The notes beneath the pieces are model-generated. The model saw only the letters and a list, made by a program, of their open reading frames with translations, made no database searches and was not told where the DNA came from. A program made the translations under genes and the position numbers. Shown here in pieces: positions 24,985 to 33,250 of a stretch of 64,000 nt of DNA (position 1 is the stretch's first letter; each line of letters begins with the position of its first letter). Location: positions 1-64,000 of the forward strand of contig UQMZ01000002.1 in the NCBI GenBank assembly GCA_900542185.1, given 5' to 3'. The DNA is from an uncultured Bacteroidales bacterium (GTDB lineage: Bacteria > Bacteroidota > Bacteroidia > Bacteroidales > Muribaculaceae).

Positions 24985-26082
24985 ATGCATCTTTCTGACA
25001 GTTTAAAGCAGCGGTATTGCAAGGAACGTCTCAGCGCGCGCGAAGCGCAACGCGAGGCTGAGATGATTGCATTCGGGCCCGTAGTGTTCCAGACCGCGCG
25101 CATCATGCTGAAATGGGGCATCCTCGACATGCTCCGCGACAGCGACCACGGACTGACCATCCCCGAGGTGGCCGCCCGCGCCGAGATTTCGGAATATGCC
25201 TCAAAGTGTCTGCTTGAGGCCGCCCTGTGCATCGGCATCGTATTGGTAAACCCCGACACCGACCGTTTCACCCTCTCCAAGACCGGTTGGTTCCTGATAA
25301 ATGACGCCGCCACGCGCGCCAACATCGATTTCAACCACGACGTGAACTATCGCGGATGGTTCCATCTGGACGAAGCCCTTAAGGAGGGCAAGCCTGCAGG
25401 ACTCCCGACCTTAGGCGACTGGCCCACAATATACGAGGGTCTTTCTTCGTTACCTAAGGAGGTACAGAATAGTTGGTTCGGTTTCGACCATTTCTACAGC
25501 GACAGCTCGTTTCCGGAGGCGCTTGACATCGTGTTCGCCGACCGTCCGCGCACGCTGCTGGACGTGGGAGGCAACACCGGCCGCTGGGCCCTGCAGTGCG
25601 TGGCACACGACCCTGACGTGCAGGTCACCATCCTCGACCTGCCGCAGCAGATAGGCATGATGCGCAGCAATGTGGACGGCCACCCCGGAGCCGACCGTAT
25701 AGACGGCATGGGCGTCAACCTGCTGGACGAATCACAGGAAATGCCCGCGGGCCGTCGGTTCGACGCCGTGTGGATGAGCCAGTTCCTGGACTGCTTCAGC
25801 GAGAAGCAGGTGGTCAGCATCCTGCGCCGCGCCGCCAAGGTGATGGACGCGGACTCGCGCCTGTACATAATGGAGACGCTGTGGGACCGCCAGCGCTTCG
25901 AGCCCGCCGCCCTCTGCCTGACGCTGACCAGCCTCTACTTCACGGCCCTCGCCAACGGCAATAGCAAGATGTTCCATTCCGAGGACCTGTACCGACTCGT
26001 GCGCGAAGCCGGCCTCAAGGTCGACACCGTACACGACAATCTCGGCCAGGGACACTCCATCTTAGTGTGCTCATTGGCATAA
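24985..26082 (+). CDS. SAM-dependent O-methyltransferase, plant-type two-domain
   Basis: The 365-residue protein has an N-terminal winged-helix dimerisation domain (about 30-110, with ILDMLRDSDHGLTIPEVAAR) and a C-terminal class I methyltransferase with the SAM loop LLDVGGNTGRWA at 191-202, then VTILDLPQQ. This matches O-methyltransferases acting on aromatic hydroxyls or carboxylates. In this setting it likely methylates the aryl head of the polyene or its precursor; the E. coli aryl polyene cluster also has a methyltransferase. It opens the second part of the cluster, 89 bases upstream of the first ACP. No clear promoter was found just upstream. Confidence 0.85.
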   Translation: MHLSDSLKQRYCKERLSAREAQREAEMIAFGPVVFQTARIMLKWGILDMLRDSDHGLTIPEVAARAEISEYASKCLLEAALCIGIVLVNPDTDRFTLSKTGWFLINDAATRANIDFNHDVNYRGWFHLDEALKEGKPAGLPTLGDWPTIYEGLSSLPKEVQNSWFGFDHFYSDSSFPEALDIVFADRPRTLLDVGGNTGRWALQCVAHDPDVQVTILDLPQQIGMMRSNVDGHPGADRIDGMGVNLLDESQEMPAGRRFDAVWMSQFLDCFSEKQVVSILRRAAKVMDADSRLYIMETLWDRQRFEPAALCLTLTSLYFTALANGNSKMFHSEDLYRLVREAGLKVDTVHDNLGQGHSILVCSLA

Positions 26083-26170
26083 TGCATCCGCGGCTCGCCG
26101 CAAATGCACATTAACAACTGAATTTCAACGGGATGTCCCTGACCGACTCCCGACAAACGTTTTTAGCAAG

Positions 26171-26413
26171 ATGAATCAGACTGATATCGAACTGAAAGTA
26201 AACAAATTCTTAATCGACGACCTGGAGATAGACGAAGACGCGATCAAGCCCGAGGCCAGCCTCAAGGAGGACCTCGGCATCGACTCGCTCGACTTCGTCG
26301 ACATTGTTGTGATTGTGGAGAAAAACTTCGGCTTCAAGATCAAGCCCGAGGAGATGGCCAACGTCAAGACCCTGGACGATTTCTACAAATACATCGCCAC
26401 TAAGGTAGGCTGA
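26171..26413 (+). CDS. Acyl carrier protein 1 of the aryl polyene cluster
   Basis: The 80-residue protein is acidic and helical with the phosphopantetheine serine Ser39 in EDLGIDSLDFVDIV. It should carry the growing polyene chain or the aryl starter. A second ACP lies at 29885-30142, and two different ACPs are also found in the E. coli aryl polyene cluster. It is followed nine bases later by an acyltransferase gene. Confidence 0.92.
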   Translation: MNQTDIELKVNKFLIDDLEIDEDAIKPEASLKEDLGIDSLDFVDIVVIVEKNFGFKIKPEEMANVKTLDDFYKYIATKVG

Positions 26414-26422
26414 TAGGGATAG

Positions 26423-27319
26423 TTGGCGGAACTGACACATAACGACTGGTCCGGAACCACATACGGCAACGGATGGATGCATCGATGGCTCGTTCGCATA
26501 ATGCGGGTGATCGATGTACGGTTCTTTTATGTCTTTACACGCATCTTCGTACTGCCGCCCACACTGCTGATCAACGGCAACGGACGGCGCTCGGCATACA
26601 GCTTCGCACGCCGGCGCCTGGGGCTGAACCGCCGCAAATCGGCCCGCATGGTGTGGCGAAATTTCTGTGCCTTCTCCGAGGTGGTGATAGACCGGTTCTA
26701 TATGTATGCCGGACACAAGTTCGACATCGAAATAGACGGCTTCGGGCATTTCGACCGCCTGCAGCGTCAGCCCTCCGCATTCGTGCAGCTGAGTTCGCAT
26801 ATAGGCAACTACGAGCTGGCCGGATATTCGCTCGTGTCGGAGCTGAAACGCATCAACGCGCTGGTGTTCGCCGGCGAGAAGGAAACGGTGATGGCCAATC
26901 GTTCGAAGCTGTTCGGGCGAGGCAACATCCGCATGGTGCCGATGCGTCAGGACATGAGCCACATCTTCACTCTGAACGAGGCCATAGACAACGGCGAGAT
27001 AGTCTCCATGCCGGCCGACCGCGTGTTCGGCTCGGCCAAGGCGTACAAAGTGCCCCTGTTCGGTGCCGACGCCCGGATTCCGCAGGGACCGTTCCTATTG
27101 GCGGCCGCCAAACAGACGCCCATGCTGTTCGTGGCCGTGATGAAAGCCGGCAGGAAGAAATACCGCATCACCGTGCGCGAATTGACGGCACCAATTGAAA
27201 TGCCTACCCGCAAACGCGCCGAGGCTCTGGTGCGCGAATATGCCGGATTGCTGGAACAGACCGTGCGTCAATACCCCGAACAATGGTACAATTACTTCAA
27301 TCTCTGGACCGATGACTGA
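26423..27319 (+). CDS. LpxL/HtrB-like acyltransferase
   Basis: The 298-residue protein probably starts with TTG at 26423 (a later ATG lies at residue 19). It is of the lysophospholipid/lipid A acyltransferase family, with the catalytic H-x4-E at His126-Glu131 in LSSHIGNYELAG and a membrane-associated N-terminal helix (RWLVRIMRVIDVRFFYVF). These enzymes take acyl-ACP donors, so this one can move the finished aryl polyene from the ACP to a lipid or sugar acceptor. Its last 21 bases are duplicated in tandem into the start of the next gene (27299-27340). Confidence 0.87.
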   Translation: MAELTHNDWSGTTYGNGWMHRWLVRIMRVIDVRFFYVFTRIFVLPPTLLINGNGRRSAYSFARRRLGLNRRKSARMVWRNFCAFSEVVIDRFYMYAGHKFDIEIDGFGHFDRLQRQPSAFVQLSSHIGNYELAGYSLVSELKRINALVFAGEKETVMANRSKLFGRGNIRMVPMRQDMSHIFTLNEAIDNGEIVSMPADRVFGSAKAYKVPLFGADARIPQGPFLLAAAKQTPMLFVAVMKAGRKKYRITVRELTAPIEMPTRKRAEALVREYAGLLEQTVRQYPEQWYNYFNLWTDD

Positions 27320-27340
27320 AACCTCTGGACCGATGACTGA
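27299..27340 (+). repeat. 21-bp tandem duplication at a gene junction
   Basis: Units 27299-27319 and 27320-27340 differ at one base. Each holds CTCTGGACCGATGACTGA: the first copy encodes the end and stop of the acyltransferase; the second supplies a start codon (27333) for the dehydratase. ATG and TGA lie in different frames within each copy. Confidence 0.9.
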
Positions 27341-27791
27341 TTTCGCAAGCATCGACATTCACGAGCTTCTGCCGCAGCAGCCGCCATTCGTAATGGTAGG
27401 CCGTCTGTTGCACTACGACCCCTCTCTTACCGTGACCGAAACGGAAGTTTCGGACCAAAACATCTTCACCGAGCAGGGCCGTTTCACCGCGCCCGGGCTG
27501 ATCGAGAACATGGCGCAGACATGCGCCGCGCGCATCGGCTATTACAACAAATATGTGCTGAAACAGGGCATTCAGCTCGGCTTCATCGGCGCGGTGCGTG
27601 GCTTCAAGATACACCGACTCCCCACAGTGGGCGAGACCATACGCACCTCGATAAACACCGTGGAGGAAATCATGGGGATGCTGATGGTTGAGGGCAAAGC
27701 CACGTGCGGCGACGAGACAATAGCGGAAGCCACCATGAAGATAGCACTGAGCGATATCGAGTCACAGGCCGCCAATACCCGGAAAGCATGA
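27333..27791 (+). CDS. Dehydratase half-enzyme with Glu but no His (ApeP-like)
   Basis: A 152-residue hot-dog protein of the FabZ/FabA type. An alternative start at 27312 overlaps the acyltransferase stop and adds seven residues; the ATG at 27333 follows it. IHELLPQQPPFVMVGRLL (9-26) matches the FabZ N-terminus. Glu58 in APGLIENMAQT equals the FabZ catalytic acid (LEAMAQ), but the segment that should hold the catalytic His (GHFPGxP) reads QNIFTEQGRF with no histidine. A second dehydratase in the cluster (33670-34047) has the His and lacks the Glu, so the two probably form one active heterodimer. It is coupled (ATGA) to the thioesterase. Confidence 0.85.
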   Translation: MTDFASIDIHELLPQQPPFVMVGRLLHYDPSLTVTETEVSDQNIFTEQGRFTAPGLIENMAQTCAARIGYYNKYVLKQGIQLGFIGAVRGFKIHRLPTVGETIRTSINTVEEIMGMLMVEGKATCGDETIAEATMKIALSDIESQAANTRKA

Positions 27792-28207
27792 AGACACTGA
27801 CCGCCGTACATCCGTTTGAGATCCGCTTCAGCGAAGTGGATTCGATGAACATAGTGTGGCATGGGTCGTACATGCTCTATTTCGAGGATGCGCGCGAGGC
27901 TTTCGGCGCCAGGTACGGTCTGGAATACATGACCATTTTCGGCAACGGCTACTACGCGCCGTTAGTGAAGATGGACTTCAAGTTCAAGTCGCCGCTGCGC
28001 TATGAGTCGCATCCTGAAATCATCATCACCTACCGCCCCACCGAGTCGGCCAAGATAGTGTTCGACTACGAGATACGCGACCGCGACACCGGTACGGTCT
28101 GTGCCACAGGGCGTTCGGTGCAGGTGTTCATGGACCGCAACTACGAGCTGGTGTGGGAGTCGCCGGAATTCTACCGTAATTGGCAAAAGAAATGGGAAGT
28201 GCTATGA
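27788..28207 (+). CDS. 4-hydroxybenzoyl-CoA-type thioesterase (YbgC-like)
   Basis: The 139-residue hot-dog thioesterase starts at 27788, overlapping the dehydratase stop (ATGA). RFSEVDSMNIVWHGSYMLYFEDAREAF at the N-terminus holds the catalytic Asp18 and the conserved WHGxY and fEdAR of the 4HBT family. It can release the chain from ACP or edit stalled intermediates; thioesterases are a known part of aryl polyene clusters. It is coupled to the next ketosynthase by another ATGA overlap. Confidence 0.88.
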   Translation: MKTLTAVHPFEIRFSEVDSMNIVWHGSYMLYFEDAREAFGARYGLEYMTIFGNGYYAPLVKMDFKFKSPLRYESHPEIIITYRPTESAKIVFDYEIRDRDTGTVCATGRSVQVFMDRNYELVWESPEFYRNWQKKWEVL

Positions 28208-29334
28208 ACATAGTCGCAAGAGGCACATACATGGTCACTCCGCTTGGCGAAGGGTCCGGCAGCAATTACGAAGCGCTGTGTCAGGGACGCAGCGAGCTGA
28301 AGCCGCGTCCCGGCGCGTTCGGACTGCCCGAGACTTTCGTAGGCTCGTTGCTGCCGCGCGACTGTTGGAACGAGAAACTTAAGGATATGCCGGGCCGCGA
28401 CGGGCTGACCCTGTTCGAGGCGCTGTGCATTTACTGTATAAAGGTGGCCGCCGGCGATGTCGATCTGTCGGATCCAGGCACGATATTCATTCTTTCCTCC
28501 ACCAAGGGGAACGCGGATCTGTTAGAAACCAATCCCGATGACCCGCGCGCGTATCTTGACTGGTCGGCCCGCAAGATTGCCGAAAATTTCGGCAACCGGA
28601 ACACACCCGTCACCGTGTCAAACGCCTGCGTGTCGGGCGTATGCGCCCAGCTGATGGCGGCGCGCATGATACGTTCCGGTCAGTATCGACGTGCCGTGGT
28701 GGTAGGCGGCGACCTGCTGTCGCGGTTCATCGTCTCCGGCTTCCAGTCGTTCAAGGCACTCAGTCCCGAGGTCTGCAAGCCATTCGACGCCAACCGCACC
28801 GGCCTGAATCTCGGCGAGGCCTTCGGCTCCATCATACTTGAAGCCACCGACCATGTCGGCGAATCAGACTGGGTATATGTTGCATCGTCAAACCATAACG
28901 ACGCCAACCATATCTCCGGGCCGTCGCGCACCGGCGAAGGCTCATACCGTGTGCTCCGCGACCTGCTGAAGCACGTGGATGCCACGGATCTGGCGTTCGT
29001 CAACCTGCATGGCACCGCCACAAACTATAACGACGAGATGGAATCCATAGCCGTGGACCGTGCCGGAATCTCGCAGATTCCGGTCAACGGGCTGAAAGGA
29101 TACTTCGGCCATACCCTCGGCGCCGCCGGCGTGATCGAGACCATCATGTCGATGCAGGCCGTGGACCACGGCGCCATAATTCCTACACGCGGATTCTCAG
29201 GGCAAGGAACGTCACGCAAACTGAATGTAACGGATGCGCCTCGCACCACGGACAAGAAGGCTTTCATCAAACTGCTGTCCGGCTTCGGAGGCTCGAACGC
29301 CGGTATATGTTACAGGAAAGGAGGTGCCGAATGA
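28204..29334 (+). CDS. Beta-ketoacyl-ACP synthase (KS), cluster copy 2
   Basis: The 376-residue ketosynthase starts at 28204 (ATGA overlap with the thioesterase). Catalytic residues are Cys142 in SNACVSGVC, His269 in NLHGTATNYND, and Lys298/His303 in KGYFGHTLGAAG. It is shorter than FabF by about 35 residues, mainly in the N-terminal part. It overlaps by ATGA with a small KS-like protein (29331-29873) that lacks catalytic residues, so the two are likely a KS and a chain-length-factor-like pair. Confidence 0.9.
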   Translation: MNIVARGTYMVTPLGEGSGSNYEALCQGRSELKPRPGAFGLPETFVGSLLPRDCWNEKLKDMPGRDGLTLFEALCIYCIKVAAGDVDLSDPGTIFILSSTKGNADLLETNPDDPRAYLDWSARKIAENFGNRNTPVTVSNACVSGVCAQLMAARMIRSGQYRRAVVVGGDLLSRFIVSGFQSFKALSPEVCKPFDANRTGLNLGEAFGSIILEATDHVGESDWVYVASSNHNDANHISGPSRTGEGSYRVLRDLLKHVDATDLAFVNLHGTATNYNDEMESIAVDRAGISQIPVNGLKGYFGHTLGAAGVIETIMSMQAVDHGAIIPTRGFSGQGTSRKLNVTDAPRTTDKKAFIKLLSGFGGSNAGICYRKGGAE

Positions 29335-29873
29335 GACTGCTGAAACAAGTCGAGATACAACCCGGATGCTTAAAGACAGACGGCAACAGGATTGATTCGC
29401 TGTGCGGACTCTCCCTGTCGGAAATATATCGTAAAGTCTGCAACGGATATCCAAAATTCTTCAAGATGGACGGTCTGTGCAAGACCGGATTCGTGGCTGC
29501 CGAGCTTTTGCTGGAAGGCCTGACCCCGGAACAGAAAGCTGAAGGGTCAGTGATACTTTTCGGCCGCGCCGGCTCATTGGCAACCGACCGCAATTACGAG
29601 AACACCATCCGCGACCCGGAGAACTACTACCCCTCCCCAGCTTTGTTCGTCTATACCTTGGCCAACATCGTGACCGGCGAAATAGCGATCCGCCACAAGA
29701 TGCAGGGCGAAAGCTCAATGTACGTCCTGCCGGAATACGACAGAGAGGCGGAAAAGCGGACCGTACAGTCGGCATTCGACGAATCGGACACGCCGCTGAT
29801 AGTGTCGGGTTGGGTGGATTACGAAAACGACGACAATTATCAAGCAATATTGAATTTATACACCAAAGACTAA
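29331..29873 (+). CDS. KS-like fragment without catalytic residues (CLF-like partner)
   Basis: The 180-residue protein starts at 29331, coupled to the upstream ketosynthase. Residues about 35-130 resemble the N-terminal thiolase-fold half of ketosynthases: YPKFFKMDGLCKTGFVAAE, then SVILFGRAGSL and PSPALFVYTLANIVTGEIAI. The place where a ketosynthase has its nucleophile cysteine (after the GE/GP turn) reads QGESSMYVL, and the second thiolase half is missing. It is therefore probably a structural partner rather than an enzyme. The family name is not known to me; similar small proteins accompany ketosynthases in Bacteroidetes pigment clusters. Confidence 0.6.
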   Translation: MRLLKQVEIQPGCLKTDGNRIDSLCGLSLSEIYRKVCNGYPKFFKMDGLCKTGFVAAELLLEGLTPEQKAEGSVILFGRAGSLATDRNYENTIRDPENYYPSPALFVYTLANIVTGEIAIRHKMQGESSMYVLPEYDREAEKRTVQSAFDESDTPLIVSGWVDYENDDNYQAILNLYTKD

Positions 29874-29884
29874 ATACTTCAACT

Positions 29885-30142
29885 ATGGAAGAACTGATAA
29901 ACCAACTGAAAGAACAGATCATCGAGGCCCTGAACCTCGAGGACATGACCCCGGCTGACATCGACGCCGACGCACCCCTGTTCGGCGAGGGCCTTGGCCT
30001 TGACTCCATCGACGCCCTTGAACTGATAGTGCTGATGGAACGCGAATACGGCATCAAGTTAGGCAATCCGGCCGAGGGCAAGAAGATATTCAGCTCCGTT
30101 GCCAGCATAGCCGACTACGTAAGCAAGAACCGCAAGAAATAA
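29885..30142 (+). CDS. Acyl carrier protein 2 of the aryl polyene cluster
   Basis: An 85-residue ACP with the phosphopantetheine attachment Ser41 in GLGLDSIDALELIV. It starts at 29885 (MEELINQLKEQI); in-frame upstream sequence belongs to the previous gene. It sits between two KS/CLF-like pairs and may serve a different step from ACP 1. Confidence 0.93.
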   Translation: MEELINQLKEQIIEALNLEDMTPADIDADAPLFGEGLGLDSIDALELIVLMEREYGIKLGNPAEGKKIFSSVASIADYVSKNRKK

Positions 30143-30157
30143 GGACCTGCACACGGC

Positions 30158-31357
30158 ATGAAGATATATGTGACGGGTATGGGGATAGTGTCGGCGCTTG
30201 GCATAGGCGTCGACGCCACACTGACGGCTTTGCGCGAATCGCGTTCGGGCATCGGGCCGGTGAAGTATCTCGATACCGTTCATCGTGACCTGCCCGCCGG
30301 CGAGGTACCGGCATCCGACGCCGAGTTAGCCGCCATGCTCCGGGCCGAAGCGCCCGTGAGCCGGATGCGCACCGTCATGATCGGAGCCATTGCGGCCCGC
30401 GAGGCCATAGCCGACGCCGGTCTGTCGCCCGACGACCTGCGCGACGACGTGCTGATCAACGGCACCACCGTGGGCGGCATGGATTATACCGAGAAACATT
30501 TCGCCGAGGCATTGCAGGACAATTTCGAGGGAGAGGCCGCTGGGAATCTGCAATACAACGACTGCGGCAGCGCCACGAACCTGATGGCGTCGATGTGCGG
30601 GCCGTTCCGAATGGTAACGACAACGTCCACGGCCTGTTCGTCGGCTGCCAACGCCATGATATTGGGCGCCAACATGATTAAGGCCGGACTCGCCGACCGC
30701 GTGGTGGCCGGTGGCACCGAGGCATTGTCAAGGTTCCATTTCAACGGCTTCAACACGCTTATGATACTGTCGTCACAGCCATGCACGCCGTTCGACCGCG
30801 ACCATTGCGGCATCAACCTCGGCGAAGGAGCGGCATATCTTGTGCTGGAAAGCGAGGAATCGGCACGCCGACGCGGTGCAAAACCGTTGGCAGTCCTGTC
30901 CGGTTACGGAAACGCCTGTGACGCCTTCCATCAGACCGCCACGTCCGACAACGGCGAGGGGCCGTTCTTAGCCATGTCCAAGGCTTTGAAATCAGCAGGC
31001 CTCCGTCCCGACGACATCTCATATATCAACACCCACGGCACCGGCACTCCAAACAACGACGACTCGGAGCTGGCGGCCATAAAGCGTATATGGCCCGACA
31101 AAGTGCCTTATTATTCGTCGACCAAGGGCTTCACGGCCCACACCACAAGTGCATCGGGAGCCATCGAGGCCGTAATCTCCATACTGGCGCTGCGCCACTC
31201 GTTCGTGCCGGCGTCACTGAGATGCGTCAACCCCACGGATCCCGACCATGCGCCGGTCTCGGCCACGATGTTCGATACAAAACTGACGCACGTCATGAAC
31301 AATTCGTTCGGATTCGGCGGCAACGACAGCGCGTTGATAATCTCTAAAGCGGAATGA
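30158..31357 (+). CDS. Beta-ketoacyl-ACP synthase (KS alpha), cluster copy 3
   Basis: The 399-residue FabF-type ketosynthase has Cys160 in TSTACSSAANAM, His293 in NTHGTGTPNND, and Lys323/His328 in STKGFTAHTT, with MNNSFGFGGNDSALI at the end. Its stop overlaps (ATGA) the start of a shorter ketosynthase homologue with Gln in place of the active Cys, the arrangement of KS-alpha/CLF pairs in type II polyketide synthases and of ApeO:ApeC. It probably makes the main polyene elongation cycles. Confidence 0.93.
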   Translation: MKIYVTGMGIVSALGIGVDATLTALRESRSGIGPVKYLDTVHRDLPAGEVPASDAELAAMLRAEAPVSRMRTVMIGAIAAREAIADAGLSPDDLRDDVLINGTTVGGMDYTEKHFAEALQDNFEGEAAGNLQYNDCGSATNLMASMCGPFRMVTTTSTACSSAANAMILGANMIKAGLADRVVAGGTEALSRFHFNGFNTLMILSSQPCTPFDRDHCGINLGEGAAYLVLESEESARRRGAKPLAVLSGYGNACDAFHQTATSDNGEGPFLAMSKALKSAGLRPDDISYINTHGTGTPNNDDSELAAIKRIWPDKVPYYSSTKGFTAHTTSASGAIEAVISILALRHSFVPASLRCVNPTDPDHAPVSATMFDTKLTHVMNNSFGFGGNDSALIISKAE

Positions 31358-32232
31358 ACGGCATGAACAAATGTTACATCATATCCGGCAGCTGTCTGCA
31401 CGACGAGGAAGCCGATGTCAGGAAATATGTGACGCCCGGCGAGGCGCGCCGCATGTGCCGCATCCTGAAACGGGCCGTGTACACGTCGTTCGAGGCGTTG
31501 CGTCAGAGCGGCATCGAATGTCCCGACGCCATCATAACCGGCACCTCGATGGGCTGCATGGAAAATTCCGAGAAATTCCTGACCGACATCTGCCGCAACG
31601 GCGAACAACTGCTGAAGCCCACGCTGTTCATGCAGTCCACCCACAACACCATCGCCTCCATGACGGGCATCCTGCTGAAATGCCACGGCTACAACATGAC
31701 CTATTCGCAGGGAGGCGTCTCGTTCACCAGTGCTCTGCTCGACGCCTGGCTGCAGATCCGCTGCGGCGAGATAAACAATGCCCTGGTAGGCTGTCACGAC
31801 GAGCTGACCGACGCCATCCGGAAGATTCGCCACGCCGCGCATCCTGAGATAGCCCCCGCCGATTTCCGCGAGGCATCCGCCGCGTTTATGCTGGCCTCCC
31901 GGCCCCTCGGCGATAAACCAATCGAGGTGGAGAAGGTCATTATATTACACCGCCCCTCTCCCCGCCGGCTTGAAGAAGCCATCCGCGCCCTTTCATCCGA
32001 AGGCGCGCCTCTCTCTGCCGGTGCCGAGACTTCCCTTCTCTCTGGCTGTGCTGAGGCGGAAGCCGAGGCTGAATCCCTCCTCTGCCCCTCCGCGGATGCG
32101 GAGGGTGTATATACCGCCTGCCGGCGCCTTTCTCCCCTCCCCGGCGAGCCGAAGTCGGCCCTGGTCGTGACACGGGCCGGAGAATCGGTGTCGTTGATTA
32201 AACTAACACTCGCCTCGCCATGTGGCTGCTGA
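31354..32232 (+). CDS. Chain-length-factor-like ketosynthase homologue, truncated (ApeC-like)
   Basis: The 292-residue protein resembles the first half of a ketosynthase: ITGTSMGCMENSEKF, KPTLFMQSTHNTIASMTGI and NMTYSQGGVSFTSALLDAW. The nucleophile cysteine position is Gln119, the hallmark of chain-length factors. The second catalytic half is missing; residues 205-270 are low-complexity (Ala, Glu, Ser, Leu) from C-rich DNA with an 8-bp hairpin at 32086-32105. It should pair with the upstream ketosynthase and set chain length. It overlaps the next gene by 13 bases. Confidence 0.8.
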   Translation: MNGMNKCYIISGSCLHDEEADVRKYVTPGEARRMCRILKRAVYTSFEALRQSGIECPDAIITGTSMGCMENSEKFLTDICRNGEQLLKPTLFMQSTHNTIASMTGILLKCHGYNMTYSQGGVSFTSALLDAWLQIRCGEINNALVGCHDELTDAIRKIRHAAHPEIAPADFREASAAFMLASRPLGDKPIEVEKVIILHRPSPRRLEEAIRALSSEGAPLSAGAETSLLSGCAEAEAEAESLLCPSADAEGVYTACRRLSPLPGEPKSALVVTRAGESVSLIKLTLASPCGC

Positions 32233-32576
32233 TAGGGCTCTCCGTGCTTCAAAGCCTGATGCTGGCCGTAGGCCAGGTCGCCCTGAAGATCGCGCTGGCT
32301 CGAATGCCGGCCTTCTCCTGGACGTCCGAATTCTGGCTGAGCCTCCTTACGAACTGGGCATTCGCCGCCTGCGGCACCCTGTTCGCCGGCGCGTCCATCC
32401 TCTGGATGTACATACTGAAGCACTATCCCCTCAGCATGGCCTATCCGCTGGCGAGCATCAGCTACGTGATAGCCGCGTTCATGGCCATACTGGTGTTTCA
32501 CGAATCGGTGCCGATGACACGCTGGATCGGCGTGTTCCTCATAATGGCCGGATGCGCCCTCGTGGCTTATAAATGA
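32220..32576 (+). CDS. Small four-helix DMT/SMR-like membrane protein
   Basis: The 118-residue protein has four transmembrane helices, with LAVGQVALKIALARM, ILKHYPLSMAYPLASISYVIAA and GVFLIMAGCALVAY matching EamA/SMR-type half-transporters such as ArnE/ArnF. Those flip lipid-linked sugars across the inner membrane. Placed between polyene biosynthesis and the LolA-like carrier, it may flip the lipid-linked polyene or its acceptor. This role is inference. Its last codons are repeated downstream (32559-32609). Confidence 0.75.
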   Translation: MWLLIGLSVLQSLMLAVGQVALKIALARMPAFSWTSEFWLSLLTNWAFAACGTLFAGASILWMYILKHYPLSMAYPLASISYVIAAFMAILVFHESVPMTRWIGVFLIMAGCALVAYK

Positions 32577-32609
32577 CCTCGTGGCTTATACCTCGTGGCC
32601 TATAAATGA
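32559..32609 (+). repeat. Triplicated gene end at the flippase/LolA junction
   Basis: CTCGTGGCYTATA occurs at 32559, 32578 and 32592. The first copy encodes the end of the flippase (LVAYK, stop); the third is followed by AAATGA and so carries the ATG (32606) of the LolA-like gene. The middle copy is shorter and followed by C. Confidence 0.88.
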
Positions 32610-33250
32610 ATTTGAAGATGATGAAGAAACTGCTTTTGCTCACAATGCTTGTCGTAATGTCGCTGCCCGTATTCCCGGCGACACTGACCGGCGCACGATA
32701 TAAGGAAACCGCAGCCAAGATCAACGCGGCCGCGGCAAAGATGCCCTCCATGACCTGCGACTTCACGCAGACCAAGCATCTGGCAATGCTCCGCGAGAAA
32801 ATGGTGTCGAAAGGCAAGATGTATTACCGCAAGCCCGACAAACTGCGCTGGGAATATGTGTCGCCCTACAAATACACCTTCATCCTCAACGGCGCGAAGG
32901 TGTCGGTGGCCAACAACAAGCGCAACGACGTGATAGACACCCGCAACAACAAGCTGTTCAAGGAGATAGCCCGCATCATGATGAGCACCGTGACGGGCCG
33001 CGCCCTGTCGGACACCGGCGACTTCACCATCACCATCAACGAGACGGCACCGACATGGGATGTAACCCTCGTACCCAAACGCAAGAATATCAAGCAGATG
33101 TTCTCCAAAATCATATTGAAGTTCCGTCGCTCGGACTGTCAGGTGCAGCAGATAGAGCTGTATGAGAAGAACGGCGACCGCACCGAGATAAAACTTCAGA
33201 ACATAAAGACACCCTCGCCCGTAAATGACGCGCTTTTTAGTATATCTTAG
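32606..33250 (+). CDS. LolA-like outer-membrane lipoprotein carrier
   Basis: The 214-residue protein has a signal peptide (ending VFPA; starts at 32606 or at the ATGs 12 and 15 bases on) and the LolA-type sequence CDFTQTKHLAMLREKMVSKGKMYYRKPDKLRWEY split over two family blocks (about 51-85), then NETAPTWDVTLVPK. LolA folds into an incomplete beta barrel that ferries acyl chains through the periplasm. Aryl polyene clusters typically hold such a LolA-like gene, taken to carry the polyene-lipid. It overlaps the next gene by 26 bases. Confidence 0.88.
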   Translation: MNLKMMKKLLLLTMLVVMSLPVFPATLTGARYKETAAKINAAAAKMPSMTCDFTQTKHLAMLREKMVSKGKMYYRKPDKLRWEYVSPYKYTFILNGAKVSVANNKRNDVIDTRNNKLFKEIARIMMSTVTGRALSDTGDFTITINETAPTWDVTLVPKRKNIKQMFSKIILKFRRSDCQVQQIELYEKNGDRTEIKLQNIKTPSPVNDALFSIS

